In this document: positions 17,496 to 27,826 of the stretch, one piece after another
Layout: the number at the start of each line of letters is the position of its first letter
How positions within the stretch are numbered: position 1 is the stretch's first letter
Assembly: GCA_934330725.1 (NCBI GenBank)
Contig: CAKRGM010000001.1
Coordinates: 153,938 to 217,937 of the forward strand
DNA: 64,000 nt
Source: an uncultured Lachnospiraceae bacterium
Lineage (GTDB): Bacteria; Bacillota; Clostridia; Lachnospirales; Lachnospiraceae
Direction: 5' to 3'
Notes under the pieces: model-generated
Database searches by the model: none
What the model was told of the DNA's origin: nothing
Seen by the model: the letters and a program-made list of their open reading frames with translations, nothing else
Program-made: the position numbers and the translations under genes

Positions 17496-19898
17496 ATGGA
17501 CTTTATGAAAATTTTAAATGGACTTGGAAGAAAAAAGAATAATAAGGGTTCTACATTTGAAATTGTACTTGTATCGATTTCTCTTATTGCCATTTTGGCT
17601 ATTCTTGCAATAACAGCTGCATTAATGAACCTCAATATGAAGGTTATGGATAAGAATGCAAAAAAGAGCTTTTATACAGCAGAAGAAGCAGTTGATGAAC
17701 TTTATGCAGGGCTTGGTAAATTAAGTATGGAAAGCCTTGAAAAATCTTATATGAAGCAGCTTGATACTATTACTGACGGTTCTGACAATAAAAAGTGTAA
17801 CGAACAGTTACGAAAGGATTTTACCGAAAGCGTTTTAAAGGAACTGTTTCCTAAATTCACATGGGATGGTAAGGCTGTCGGAAGTGAAATATTTAATCAG
17901 GGCAACAAAGATTATGATGATTCAGATGGTGGTACATTTGCAAATCGTCTGACAAAGAATTATATAGAAGATAACAGATATATCAAGGTTAAGTCTGTAG
18001 GTGATACACGCATTAATAAGAGTGCAAGTACATTTGCATCTGCATCATCAGATATATCCAATTATTCAGTTGAATTTAAAGACTGTGTACTTGAATATCG
18101 CAATGAAAGTGGTTATCTTACAACTGTAAAGATTGACTGCAAGCTTGCAATTCCTGATGTTATGGTTGCATTTTCAGACGGAGTTGGCAACAGGCTTACA
18201 ACATTTGATTCGTATTCCATTATTGGCTGCAGTGGTGTGGAAGTACAGAATAACCTTAATGTGAATGGAACAAAGGTATTTGCCGGTAAGAATAATGATG
18301 TCAATGCTGATGTAAGCGGACTTAAGATGGATGCAAATGCATCACTTAATGTTAAGCAGGCTTCAGGCGTCGAATATGGTTCCACGATTGTTGCACAGGA
18401 TGATCTTCATCTTGTTGATGCCGGTAATGTGACAGTTGACAGACTTTCAAAGCTTTGGGCAGAAAATATCAAAGCAGATGGACAAAAAAACAATCTGGTA
18501 CTTGGAGGCTCTTCCTATGTAGAGGATGATCTTACATTAAATGGTGATGACAGCAGGGTTACAATTGACGGAGACTACGCAGGATGGAGTTATAAGGGCG
18601 TTGTTAATGACAATCATACGGAAAGCAGTGCCATGATTGTTAATGGAAAGAATTCAACACTGGATATGCAGGGTATAAACAGCCTTCTTCTTGGAGGAAG
18701 ATCTTATATCAATTTCAGTTCTGCTTCAGGAAAAATGTATATGACAGGTGAATCAGTTTCGTTAAAAGGTAATCAGGAAATATATCTTATACCGGACGAA
18801 TTTATTCAGGTTGCTTCAGGCTCATATCATTCAAATCCTGCACCGACCGGACAGGCTGTAACAGTAAATATACCGGATAACTTTTATCCGAAACAGCAGG
18901 GGTGGCTTGAAGGCAATGGTTATACAACGGTTAACAATGGTGCATTTACATATTATTATCTTAATATAAAGAATGATAAAAAGGCTGAATATGTTCAGGC
19001 AGTTCTTGATGGTAAGGATTCTTATCTTTCAACACTGAAAGCAAGACTTACAGCTGATGTCACAGCTTTAAAGCAGGAATCAGTTATACGTTTTGCTAAT
19101 GATACATCTAAGCTTTATGTAAATGGAGGGCTTCTTACTGTATCAAAGAGTGCAGATGGCGAATCAAGCTCAGTAGGAAGTAATACAGCAGGAAACAGTA
19201 TGTCATACGATGTATTTACAAAGAAATGCCTTGATATTGATACACGTTTCGATTTGTTGTGTCATATCCTTTACGAACCTGATGCAAATGATGCAACAAC
19301 ATTTACATCATATCCGGACACAATAACACTTAACGGACAGAATATCAGTGTATTTGGAACGGATAAGAAGGGTGTATTTGAAAATATCATCAATCAGTCA
19401 TATTTAAATCATATGGTTGAGAGGGATGAAGGTGGAGTTAAGAAAACAGAACCATATATGACAACCGGTAAAAAGGCTGATATATCTTCAGACAGTTTTA
19501 AGGTTTATGTAACTAAAGAAGATAATATTACTGTAAGCCAGCTTAATTTTCACGGAAGTATGGGAATGAGCGACGGTATTATAATATCAACCGGGAATGT
19601 TACAGTTGACCGCGATTTTAACGGTATTATAATAGCTGCGGGGGTTGTTACTGTAAAAGGTAATGTTACGGTTACTAATACATATGCGGTAAAGGCGCTT
19701 AATTCAGACTGTGCAATTGAGCAGATGTTAAATCTGCTGTCATCTGATGACAGAGAGAAAGTAAAGAAATTCTTTATGGCATATAACGATAAAGATGACA
19801 TTGATGATTCGAACGAAGATCCACTAGGCAAGAGTATTGAAGGTGTTACATATAAGGATATTGTAAACTTCAGTAACTGGTCGAAAAATAGTGATTGA
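17496..19898 (+). CDS. Giant PilX/GspK-like prepilin-related surface protein
   Basis: An 800-residue protein with a prepilin-like N-terminus (NNKGSTFEIVLVSISLIAILAIL): Gly18 precedes a hydrophobic helix, but the Glu falls at +4 rather than +5 and the usual Phe/Leu at +1 is Ser. A helical segment with TAEEAVDELYAGL follows, as in PilX/GspK proteins. Residues about 240-450 and 650-720 are made of short repeated beta turns (NLNVNG, GNVTVDR, LVLGGSSYVEDDLTLNG) suggesting a beta-solenoid. The family is not identified. Probably a minor or tip pilin presented on the surface. ATG 17505 is an alternative start. Confidence 0.65.
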   Translation: MDFMKILNGLGRKKNNKGSTFEIVLVSISLIAILAILAITAALMNLNMKVMDKNAKKSFYTAEEAVDELYAGLGKLSMESLEKSYMKQLDTITDGSDNKKCNEQLRKDFTESVLKELFPKFTWDGKAVGSEIFNQGNKDYDDSDGGTFANRLTKNYIEDNRYIKVKSVGDTRINKSASTFASASSDISNYSVEFKDCVLEYRNESGYLTTVKIDCKLAIPDVMVAFSDGVGNRLTTFDSYSIIGCSGVEVQNNLNVNGTKVFAGKNNDVNADVSGLKMDANASLNVKQASGVEYGSTIVAQDDLHLVDAGNVTVDRLSKLWAENIKADGQKNNLVLGGSSYVEDDLTLNGDDSRVTIDGDYAGWSYKGVVNDNHTESSAMIVNGKNSTLDMQGINSLLLGGRSYINFSSASGKMYMTGESVSLKGNQEIYLIPDEFIQVASGSYHSNPAPTGQAVTVNIPDNFYPKQQGWLEGNGYTTVNNGAFTYYYLNIKNDKKAEYVQAVLDGKDSYLSTLKARLTADVTALKQESVIRFANDTSKLYVNGGLLTVSKSADGESSSVGSNTAGNSMSYDVFTKKCLDIDTRFDLLCHILYEPDANDATTFTSYPDTITLNGQNISVFGTDKKGVFENIINQSYLNHMVERDEGGVKKTEPYMTTGKKADISSDSFKVYVTKEDNITVSQLNFHGSMGMSDGIIISTGNVTVDRDFNGIIIAAGVVTVKGNVTVTNTYAVKALNSDCAIEQMLNLLSSDDREKVKKFFMAYNDKDDIDDSNEDPLGKSIEGVTYKDIVNFSNWSKNSD

Positions 19899-19916
19899 TG
19901 AATGGCGGTGGCAATC

Positions 19917-20507
19917 ATGCAGAAAAAACTGAGAATACATAACAGAATATTTATTGATAAGAGCAACGGTCAGGATAATTCTAATAAAGGATTTTCGCTT
20001 ATCGAGCTTATAGTTGTAATTGCGGTTATGGTAGTTGTTACCGGATTCATCGTATATGGTGTAAGTGTTTTAAGCTCAGGTGATGCTAATAAAGCATCGA
20101 AGACTATATATAACCAGCTTACATCTACACAGAGAAGTACATTATCCATGTCAGGCAAGTGGTCACTTGAAATAATAAATAATTCGGGAACTAATACTTT
20201 AAATATTTATAGAGATGATGGAACTGGAAATCAGCTGCAGACATCAGAAAAGTTAGGCTCAAGGATTGAACTTTCATATAATACAAAGAATGATGAAGCA
20301 TCAGCGCAGCAGCTTGGAAATGGTGACAGACTCATAGTTACATTTGAAAGAAGTACAGGCAAGATTCTTGACGTAACAAAAAATGGAAGCAGTATTTATG
20401 ATTCAGGTAAAACGGATCTTTACATCATGGCAAATGGAAGAGGTTCATCATCAAATTACACTGTAAAGGTGATATATGCAACCGGTAAAATTATTTCAGA
20501 AAATTAA
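19917..20507 (+). CDS. Prepilin-like protein (GspH/FimT-like minor pilin)
   Basis: A 196-residue protein with a long basic leader of 25 residues and cleavage expected after Gly25 (NKG/FSLIELIVVIAVMVVVTGFIV), Glu at +5. The mature part is a small beta-rich domain (STLSMSGKWSLEIINN, LIVTFERSTGKILDVTKNG), like GspH/FimT pseudopilins. ATG 19917 follows GGCGGTGG; ATG 19902 would add five residues. It lies between the giant PilX-like gene and a PilW-like gene, the usual minor-pilin company. Confidence 0.8.
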   Translation: MQKKLRIHNRIFIDKSNGQDNSNKGFSLIELIVVIAVMVVVTGFIVYGVSVLSSGDANKASKTIYNQLTSTQRSTLSMSGKWSLEIINNSGTNTLNIYRDDGTGNQLQTSEKLGSRIELSYNTKNDEASAQQLGNGDRLIVTFERSTGKILDVTKNGSSIYDSGKTDLYIMANGRGSSSNYTVKVIYATGKIISEN

Positions 20508-20570
20508 TTATTTTTAATTATAATTAATAAGATACGAGGTTTATATAGGTATGGAAGGAGATTTCTGCTA

Positions 20571-21230
20571 ATGAAATTGAATAATAAAGGTTTATCACTT
20601 GTTGAACTGCTGGTTGCATTAGCAGTGAGTCTCATAGTAATATCTGCGGTGGTCGCCTTAATAGGTAATGGCGTTAATTCAAGCAGAAAGCAGGTTAATC
20701 AGGCACAGGTTCAGGAAGAAGCAAATATTACAATGAATAATATATCTGATTCTGTTATGGAGGCATCAGATCTTAAGATAAGCACATCCGGTACAGGGGA
20801 TAAGAATACTATTCTTTTAAGAGTGGATTCGAGTACAGGTGAATACAAAGAATACGTGTTTAACGAAAGTAAACATGAGCTTTATATTAATACGCAGGCG
20901 ACAGAAGCTGATCCTAATGACAGTGCAGTTCAAAACAATCTGTTATGTTCAAATGTGACATCATTTAAAGTACAGATAATGAGTACAAGTCTTGAGACTG
21001 AAGGTGATAATCTTAATACAGTTATTAAAAAGATTAAAAATCCAATACAGTTAAAGGTTTCAATAACATTGGAAAAATCAGGATTTAAGCGTGATATTTC
21101 CAGAGTTACAGGCTTACGAAACAGTCTGGATGAAATTGGTTTAAAGAAGCAAGGTGATATAAGCTACACTGGTATCAATAAACAGGATGAAGCTGATTAT
21201 CTTAATAATCTCGATGTTATAGCAAAGTGA
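20571..21230 (+). CDS. Prepilin-like protein (PilW-like minor pilin)
   Basis: A 219-residue prepilin with a very short leader MKLNNKG, cleavage after Gly7 (G/LSLVELLVALAVSLIVISAVVAL) and Glu at +5. The helix continues as RKQVNQAQVQEEANITMNNISD, and the C-terminal domain is beta-rich, as in PilW/PulJ. GGAAGGAGA lies just upstream, a strong ribosome site. It precedes the DUF5057 gene by ten bases. Confidence 0.8.
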   Translation: MKLNNKGLSLVELLVALAVSLIVISAVVALIGNGVNSSRKQVNQAQVQEEANITMNNISDSVMEASDLKISTSGTGDKNTILLRVDSSTGEYKEYVFNESKHELYINTQATEADPNDSAVQNNLLCSNVTSFKVQIMSTSLETEGDNLNTVIKKIKNPIQLKVSITLEKSGFKRDISRVTGLRNSLDEIGLKKQGDISYTGINKQDEADYLNNLDVIAK

Positions 21231-21240
21231 GGTCTACCAA

Positions 21241-24200
21241 ATGTCTATATTTAAGAAAAAAGAAGATAAAAAAAGCAATACAAAAAAAACATATATGGGA
21301 TATGCACCTAAAATGCGCAAAGTAAGGTTTGGACGCAAAGGAATTATTGGAGTTTGTGCAGCGGCAATTCTTATATGTGCGGTATCGGTTACAGCATTTG
21401 TTATAAACAGAAAATCAAAGGTGTATGCGGTTGACAGGGAGATTTCCGCTGATGGATATATACATATACTGGAAATAGTTCCAGACTATTCATATGATGA
21501 AATGTCTCTTTCAGTAAATGACCCGGATGGACTTATTTCATGGGAAAAGTTTATTGCAACATGTCCTACAGGACAAAATAACAGGGACAAAATAATTGAA
21601 TTTATTAATAATGACCTTAAAAGATATATTGAAGCACAAAGATCTACTCTCGATTATAAAGCACCTTATATATGGTGCTATAATCCTGACAGTGGTAAAT
21701 TCTACAGCAGGGAAAATGGACTTATATATGATAATCTTGTGGGAGATCTTGATAATCTTGGATATGATCTTAAAAAGATTAAGATTGGACTTTTTAATGA
21801 AGACGGAACCCCTGTAGAAGCAGGTAAAAGTGTTAAGAATCATTTCGGATACCAGGTATTTGGAACCAATGATGAACAGGTGCAGTACGATGAAGACGGT
21901 AATGTTAAAATGAAGCTTGTTGTAAAGCTTGCAGGAGATGTGACTGAAAATGATATAGATGATGCCGATATGGTATATCTTACAGGTAGTTCACATGCAG
22001 GTATTTCAGTGGATACTTACAGCAGCATTTATAACAGAATCTATCCGGACAAAAAAATGGATTCGGGTTCTGCTGCCAACTGGAATTCGGGACAGAAAAG
22101 TGACCTTAAAGCAGAAACAGCATTTTATCTGTATAAGGAATATACTGTAGGAAAGATTGTATTATATAATTCTGCTGATATTAATGGTGGAGAAAATAAT
22201 GTACAGCGTGTGTGTTCGCTTTTTACATCAATAGATCCGGAAACATTCATCAGGGAATGGGCAGATAAAAAGAATGATGATGGAAGCTATAGTGGAACTA
22301 GAGGAAAAGTTACATTTGAAATGAATGATAACAAAAAATATGAACTGATAAATATTGTCTATACAGACAACTATGGACAGGAACAAAGGATGCAGTTTGG
22401 TTCTTTAATGTTTGCATATGATAATACACTTGATCAGGATCAAAAGAACAAGTATCCATATTATAGCTGGCCGGATAGCGGACAGTTTGTATCCCCGAAC
22501 TGTTATGTATTTAACTCGGATACTTCAACTACCAGAAATTTTTCAAATGAGGTTGTAAAGGGCGAAGATTATAAGGATGGATTATATAAAGGTACATCAT
22601 TTACAGAGGCACGTAAGTATAATGGCCTTTCTGAAGACCAGGCCATGAGTCCTAAACAGGTAGTACGTTACCTGTTTGGCGGTATTTTGAAAAATTCAAC
22701 TGACGTAAAAGTACTCGAAATAGAGCCATGCCGTGATTTTAAGTATTATTATGATCCAAATGGCAGTCAGGAAGATAAGGAAAAGGCTTTATACAATATA
22801 AGGACATTTGCTAACTATTATAAGTTCTCGATATATACAAAGCTTACTACTACACAGTCTTATGAGAATTATATAAATAACAGCAGTAATAAGAGGATTA
22901 CTTTTGACTGTGTTACATCAGCACAGTTCAATGGCATGAATGATGATTTGATTGCAAAGTATGATCTTATTGTTGTGGGTTCTTCTGATGGCCTTTTAAA
23001 TAAAGATGATAATGGCAGGACGATTTATAATGATACAAACCTCGATGGATATGTATATCTTGCATATGGTGATCTTATAAAGACATCAACGGCACTTACG
23101 GGCTATTTTGCAGATGATTATGTCTGTGCGGATAATCTTCAGCTTGGTACAGGAATAAGCAAAAATCAAAATGATGGATTTGCATCGACAACAAATCTTG
23201 GCATTGATAATACTAAAATATTCAGTAAGAATAACACCAACAATGTCGGACAGTCAGTATGGAATCCGGGAGCATTTTCTGTATTGTCGGGGCTTAATGG
23301 CGATTATTTTGTACTCAGGGATGTAAGCAGTAAAGTAAACTCAATAAGAAATGCTTCGGATTACTATAACGAACCACTTGGAAATGCACGTTTTTCAGAT
23401 AATGATATTACTGCAAAGCAACAGGCTAAGCTTCAGGAATTTATAGATGCACGAAAACCTGTTTTATTTGATGAAGGCGTTTCACCGTGTAAACCGGATG
23501 GTGAGTGTCTGGTTTATCCTACGGCACATCTTAAATCATATGTATTAGGTAACACTGCGAATGAATATGCAGTAAATGAAACAAAGGCAAAGGCTGGCGC
23601 TCTTAAGTCAATGGAACTGAACCGGATTGTTATCAATTCATGCAGTGCTACTTATAATGACGGACAGGGAGTAAAACAGGTACCTGAATGCAGATACGTA
23701 GATACTTCAGATTCACAGAAGGGTAATCTTATTGACAGCAGCTGTATAATAAAAAATGTCAATGCGCTTAATTATAATATTAATTTCACATCATTGCCAG
23801 GACATACATATACGGTAAAAATGCTGGTTGATAAGAATGCTGATGGACTTTATTCAGAAGATGACAGGTCTGATGATACAAATGAGGTATATTATAATCA
23901 GACAATAGCAGGTTCAAATGATGCTAATACAGTATATAGTTTTGAAACACCGCTGCCAGAAGGGTATAATGGTCTTCTTTCATGGCGTATAGTTATCACT
24001 GATAATGAGACAAAGGCAAGACAGATAACTGACGGCTGTTTTGCAATAACAGGTGAGACTAAAGAGGTAAATGTACTCCAGATATTGCCGGATGACAAGG
24101 CCAACAGCACACTTGATATGGAAAACAACCAAAAGTTCCGTACACTTCTTAAACAGGCTACGGATGCAATTAATTATAATGTTAGTATAAAAACAATGAC

Positions 24201-25497
24201 TGCCGGTGAATTTGAAAAAGAATTTGAAAAGGATCCATATAAGCTGAATATAGATTATGATAATGATAATAACTATCTTAAGGTACACAATTATTCAATG
24301 CTTGTAATCGGATTTGGCGATTTGTATGGTGGCGATGATATTTCAAATGATAACGGTGCTGTTGATTGTATTTCTGATTATATTGACCATGGTAAGGCAG
24401 TGTTATTTGCCCATGATACATTGACATATGCAAATGGTGTAAATAACGGTTTATTATCAGACGGCAACAGCGTATATAAACTGAATAACCGTAACGAAAG
24501 AGGAAATCTGTGGGCCAGTGATCTTACAAGCCATTTAAGAAGCAAATTTGCAATGGACAGATATGATATAACACAGCTTACGAACAAGAATGTTCCAAAA
24601 GATATAGGTGGAAATGATGTAAAGGAAATTCAGGGACTCAATAATTATGCATTATACAGATATGCAGAAAATAAGAATTTCAGAACAACGAGAGCTGATG
24701 GCGTATATACGTTGCCAATGTATAATACATTTGCAGCATACTACAGTACAAATAATCTTCTGACAGCTGATTCAGTTGAAAGTATTAATGAAGGACAGGT
24801 AACAAGGTTCCCTTATAAAATAACAGATCAGAATGGAAAGCTTAACGTTTCGAATACACATGGACAATACTATCAGCTTGATATGGAAGATCCTGATCTT
24901 GTAGTATGGTATACACTTTCAGGTGATAAGGGTACATATTATGGTGACAGTGCAGGGGATGCAGGTAATAATTATTATATTTATTCAAAGAAAAATATTA
25001 CTTATACAGGTGCCGGACATTCATCAATGGATAATGAAGATGCTGAACTTAAGCTGTATGTAAATACTATAATAAAGACAGCGATGGCAGGTGATTTTGT
25101 GCCTGAGGTAAAAGTTACTAATGGTTATTCTACAAGTGACAAGAACACTTATGTGATACATCCGCTTATGGGAGAAGAAAATCTTGAAGTTAAGTATGTT
25201 GCTACAGACAAAGATATGATTGATAATATAGGTAAATTTGTCAAGGGTGGCATTTACTGGATAGATGACAGCGACCCAAGAAGTGTACGTCAGGTATGCC
25301 TTGAGACTTTCAGTGCCGATAACCCGGTTATAAATGCACAGGAGAGGACATATACAATACCTGAAGGTTCTGAATGCTACAATTATTATATGAAAAATAA
25401 TAAGCTTAAACTTAAAATAATAGTATATGATTATCACGATGAAAGCGGAAGCTGTATGGCAGAACTCGTACCAAGGACTTTATATGATCTTGAGTAA
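21241..25497 (+). CDS. Giant DUF5057-type extracellular protein of the pil locus
   Basis: A 1418-residue protein: about 34 basic residues, one membrane segment near 35-54 (GIIGVCAAAILICAVSVTAFVI), then a very long extracellular part. A motif [IV]xxL[EQ]I.P occurs three times, IHILEIVPDYSY near residue 76, VKVLEIEPCRDF near 489 and VNVLQILPDDKA near 943, each opening a segment of about 410-450 residues, so it seems built of three related domains resembling a class-I glutamine amidotransferase-like or flavodoxin-like fold (MLVIGFGDLY..DYIDHGKAVLFAHD). DUF5057 proteins accompany pilus loci in Lachnospiraceae. Role unknown: adhesin or pilus-tip partner is inference. It is the last gene before a strong terminator. 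Confidence 0.72.
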   Translation: MSIFKKKEDKKSNTKKTYMGYAPKMRKVRFGRKGIIGVCAAAILICAVSVTAFVINRKSKVYAVDREISADGYIHILEIVPDYSYDEMSLSVNDPDGLISWEKFIATCPTGQNNRDKIIEFINNDLKRYIEAQRSTLDYKAPYIWCYNPDSGKFYSRENGLIYDNLVGDLDNLGYDLKKIKIGLFNEDGTPVEAGKSVKNHFGYQVFGTNDEQVQYDEDGNVKMKLVVKLAGDVTENDIDDADMVYLTGSSHAGISVDTYSSIYNRIYPDKKMDSGSAANWNSGQKSDLKAETAFYLYKEYTVGKIVLYNSADINGGENNVQRVCSLFTSIDPETFIREWADKKNDDGSYSGTRGKVTFEMNDNKKYELINIVYTDNYGQEQRMQFGSLMFAYDNTLDQDQKNKYPYYSWPDSGQFVSPNCYVFNSDTSTTRNFSNEVVKGEDYKDGLYKGTSFTEARKYNGLSEDQAMSPKQVVRYLFGGILKNSTDVKVLEIEPCRDFKYYYDPNGSQEDKEKALYNIRTFANYYKFSIYTKLTTTQSYENYINNSSNKRITFDCVTSAQFNGMNDDLIAKYDLIVVGSSDGLLNKDDNGRTIYNDTNLDGYVYLAYGDLIKTSTALTGYFADDYVCADNLQLGTGISKNQNDGFASTTNLGIDNTKIFSKNNTNNVGQSVWNPGAFSVLSGLNGDYFVLRDVSSKVNSIRNASDYYNEPLGNARFSDNDITAKQQAKLQEFIDARKPVLFDEGVSPCKPDGECLVYPTAHLKSYVLGNTANEYAVNETKAKAGALKSMELNRIVINSCSATYNDGQGVKQVPECRYVDTSDSQKGNLIDSSCIIKNVNALNYNINFTSLPGHTYTVKMLVDKNADGLYSEDDRSDDTNEVYYNQTIAGSNDANTVYSFETPLPEGYNGLLSWRIVITDNETKARQITDGCFAITGETKEVNVLQILPDDKANSTLDMENNQKFRTLLKQATDAINYNVSIKTMTAGEFEKEFEKDPYKLNIDYDNDNNYLKVHNYSMLVIGFGDLYGGDDISNDNGAVDCISDYIDHGKAVLFAHDTLTYANGVNNGLLSDGNSVYKLNNRNERGNLWASDLTSHLRSKFAMDRYDITQLTNKNVPKDIGGNDVKEIQGLNNYALYRYAENKNFRTTRADGVYTLPMYNTFAAYYSTNNLLTADSVESINEGQVTRFPYKITDQNGKLNVSNTHGQYYQLDMEDPDLVVWYTLSGDKGTYYGDSAGDAGNNYYIYSKKNITYTGAGHSSMDNEDAELKLYVNTIIKTAMAGDFVPEVKVTNGYSTSDKNTYVIHPLMGEENLEVKYVATDKDMIDNIGKFVKGGIYWIDDSDPRSVRQVCLETFSADNPVINAQERTYTIPEGSECYNYYMKNNKLKLKIIVYDYHDESGSCMAELVPRTLYDLE

Positions 25498-25516
25498 ATA
25501 ATATTAATATACTGAT

Positions 25517-25560
25517 AAAAAACTAAAGCGGTGCATTAAAGCATTGCTTTAGTTTTTTTG
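25517..25560 (+). terminator. Rho-independent terminator closing the pil locus
   Basis: AACTAAAGC (25521-25529) pairs perfectly with GCTTTAGTT (25546-25554) and is followed by a run of seven T. It lies 19 bases after the DUF5057 stop. Confidence 0.92.
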
Positions 25561-25603
25561 TATGGGAATTTTGTGTATTTTTATCATGTAGGCAAAAATA
25601 AAA

Positions 25604-25632
25604 GTGACATTTCAAAAAAAATAGTGTAAAAT
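25604..25632 (+). promoter_or_regulatory. Predicted sigma-A promoter of proB
   Basis: GTGACA at 25604-25609, 17 bases, then TAAAAT at 25627-25632, about 40 bases before the proB start and just after the pil terminator. Confidence 0.5.
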
Positions 25633-25672
25633 GTATTTTTGTATAAGTATAAATGTAGGAGCAACGTCAATT

Positions 25673-26521
25673 ATGGAAAATTACAGAGAATTGATAAAGG
25701 ATAAAAAACGTATTGTTATTAAAATAGGATCATCGTCATTGATGCATCCGAATACAGAGAAGCTTGATCTTATGAAGATTGAAAAACTTGTAAGAATTCT
25801 CGTTGATATAAAGAATTCCGGAAAGGATGCCATTCTTGTATCTTCAGGGGCAATTGCGGTAGGAAGAAACACAATCGGACTGCATGAAAGACCGGATGAA
25901 CTGCCGGTTAAGCAGGCATGTGCAGCAATCGGACAGGCTAAGCTTATGATGATATATCAGAAAATATTTGCAGAATACAATACAGTTGCAGCTCAGGTAT
26001 TGCTGACAAAGAATACAATTTTAAATGATGTCAGTAGAACAAATGCTATGAATACATTTAATGAATTATGTGAAATTGGGGCAGTTACTATAGTAAATGA
26101 AAATGATACTGTTTCAACAGATGAAATTGAGCAGGTGCAGACATTTGGTGATAACGACAGACTGTCTGCAATTGTAGCTTCTATTACGGGGGCTGACCTT
26201 CTTATTCTGTTGTCAGATATTGATGGTCTGTATACAGACGATCCGCACACAAATCCTGACGCAGAATTTATAAGTCTGGTTGAAACAATTGATGATAAAT
26301 TAATGAATATGGGTAAAGCGACATCAGGTAGTAATGTTGGAACAGGGGGAATGGCAGCTAAGATTGTGGCAGCCAGAATCGCTACAAATTCAGGCGCAGA
26401 TATGGTTATTACAAACGGAAATGATATAAATAATCTGCGTAGTGTTCTTAATGGTGAGAATATCGGAACTCTGTTTTTGAAGCATGAAGCTAAAGACTTT
26501 GATTTGTGTAAACTGATATAA
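25673..26521 (+). CDS. proB: Glutamate 5-kinase
   Basis: A 282-residue amino-acid kinase, first enzyme of proline synthesis (glutamate to glutamyl 5-phosphate). It has the family motifs KIGSSSLM near the N-terminus, SSGAIAVGRNTIG, NENDTVST and TGGMAAKIVAARIA. It lacks a C-terminal PUA domain, like other short ProB proteins. ATG 25673 is preferred because GTAGGAGC lies upstream; ATG 25631 would overlap the predicted promoter. proA lies four genes downstream on the same strand. Confidence 0.93.
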   Translation: MENYRELIKDKKRIVIKIGSSSLMHPNTEKLDLMKIEKLVRILVDIKNSGKDAILVSSGAIAVGRNTIGLHERPDELPVKQACAAIGQAKLMMIYQKIFAEYNTVAAQVLLTKNTILNDVSRTNAMNTFNELCEIGAVTIVNENDTVSTDEIEQVQTFGDNDRLSAIVASITGADLLILLSDIDGLYTDDPHTNPDAEFISLVETIDDKLMNMGKATSGSNVGTGGMAAKIVAARIATNSGADMVITNGNDINNLRSVLNGENIGTLFLKHEAKDFDLCKLI

Positions 26522-26583
26522 TACAGTTATCTGTTTTTTTGACGTAACAGACAGCTGTAATGTCGGTTGGCCTGGAGGCGCTA

Positions 26584-27786
26584 ATGGATATTAAACTAGT
26601 CAAGAATTTTGAAGAAGGAGAATACATTTCGGTCAATGAACAGCTGTTATTGCAGATCATAGACGACGATTATTCACTTGGAAAGTTTGGCGGCAAGAAA
26701 ATGTTTATGCTGAACCCTACAACAAACGAAAAATATGAGATTCTGCCGGATATAAAGAAATATGATATATTTGAAATCAGCTATGCTTCGTTAAGCCATG
26801 ACTATATTGTATTTACTACGGCAGACAAGGTTGATTCAGATAAGATAAATGTATGCTTTTACCAGTATTCAATTAATGACGATAATGCAGTATTTATGTA
26901 TGAAATAACTGAGAATTTAAATGATCTTGGAAGCTGTCTTAATTATAAGGTGTTTGTTTTAGATAACAATTACACTATATTTGAGAAGATTTTTTTCCAT
27001 TTTGATACGGACAAGTCGCTTATTGGAAGTGGCGAAGCATACGATTATGAGGTCGTGTTAAAGGACATAAGCCGTGAAAAGCAGCAGGTTATCAGTAACT
27101 CTGTTATTGCAAGATCAGGGATTAACAGCATTTTTCCACTTGGCGGTAACACATGTGCGATAAAAATTGGCGAAAGTACCATAAAGGAAATGATGCTTGA
27201 GTCGGTAAGCCTTGATTCAAAGAATGATGAGCTTGTGGGAATAGTGAATGTTAACCAGTTCATTTCTGAACTGGCACTTGATCTTGAAAATCCATATATT
27301 GAGATTCTTGATGAATCTGATGAAAATGTGACATTCCCGTATATCAGACAATACGATGATGATATTGTTTATTCAAAGGTAAATGTTGAAAAGAAAATTG
27401 AAGAGGTTGTAATATATAACAACAATACGAAGGTGAAGAAAGTCAGACTTAATAATAATATAGAAAGACTTTCAGATCTTAAGCATACGTATATTATAAG
27501 TGATACACCGTATGTCATAAGTAATTCAGATAAATATACAAAACTGGTTAATCTTAATACACAGAAGACAGAAGTGAAATTAAATGCAGACATACGAATA
27601 AGGTATATAAAGAATGACCTGATAATTGCACAAAAACATGTGAAAAAGGGCCTTCTGTTTAAAAATGAAAGCGACAGCATACAGGTATTTCGTTATCCGG
27701 ATATGGATAATCCCATTTTTAATACAAGGGCAAAATATAAATATTGTGTCACACATTTTGACGATTTGCTTATATTTACGAATTAA
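26584..27786 (+). CDS. Uncharacterised beta-rich protein
   Basis: A 400-residue protein that I do not recognise. It has no signal peptide, no membrane segment and no Cys cluster. The sequence alternates short hydrophobic strands with acidic turns all along (DDDYSLGKFGGKKMFMLN, YIVFTTADKVDSDKINVCFYQY), a pattern suggesting a beta-propeller-like fold in the cytoplasm. ATG 26584 is chosen because CCTGGAGG precedes it; ATG 26560 would add eight residues. It is the first of three genes inserted between proB and proA. Confidence 0.75.
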   Translation: MDIKLVKNFEEGEYISVNEQLLLQIIDDDYSLGKFGGKKMFMLNPTTNEKYEILPDIKKYDIFEISYASLSHDYIVFTTADKVDSDKINVCFYQYSINDDNAVFMYEITENLNDLGSCLNYKVFVLDNNYTIFEKIFFHFDTDKSLIGSGEAYDYEVVLKDISREKQQVISNSVIARSGINSIFPLGGNTCAIKIGESTIKEMMLESVSLDSKNDELVGIVNVNQFISELALDLENPYIEILDESDENVTFPYIRQYDDDIVYSKVNVEKKIEEVVIYNNNTKVKKVRLNNNIERLSDLKHTYIISDTPYVISNSDKYTKLVNLNTQKTEVKLNADIRIRYIKNDLIIAQKHVKKGLLFKNESDSIQVFRYPDMDNPIFNTRAKYKYCVTHFDDLLIFTN

Positions 27787-27826
27787 TATGGAAAGATGGA
27801 AGCTTGAAGCTGGAAGGAGTTCATAA

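Noticed and set aside
26521..26545. Terminator after proB (ACAG..CTGTTTTTTT)
   Set aside because: The stem is only four to five base pairs, so it is too weak to call despite the T-run.
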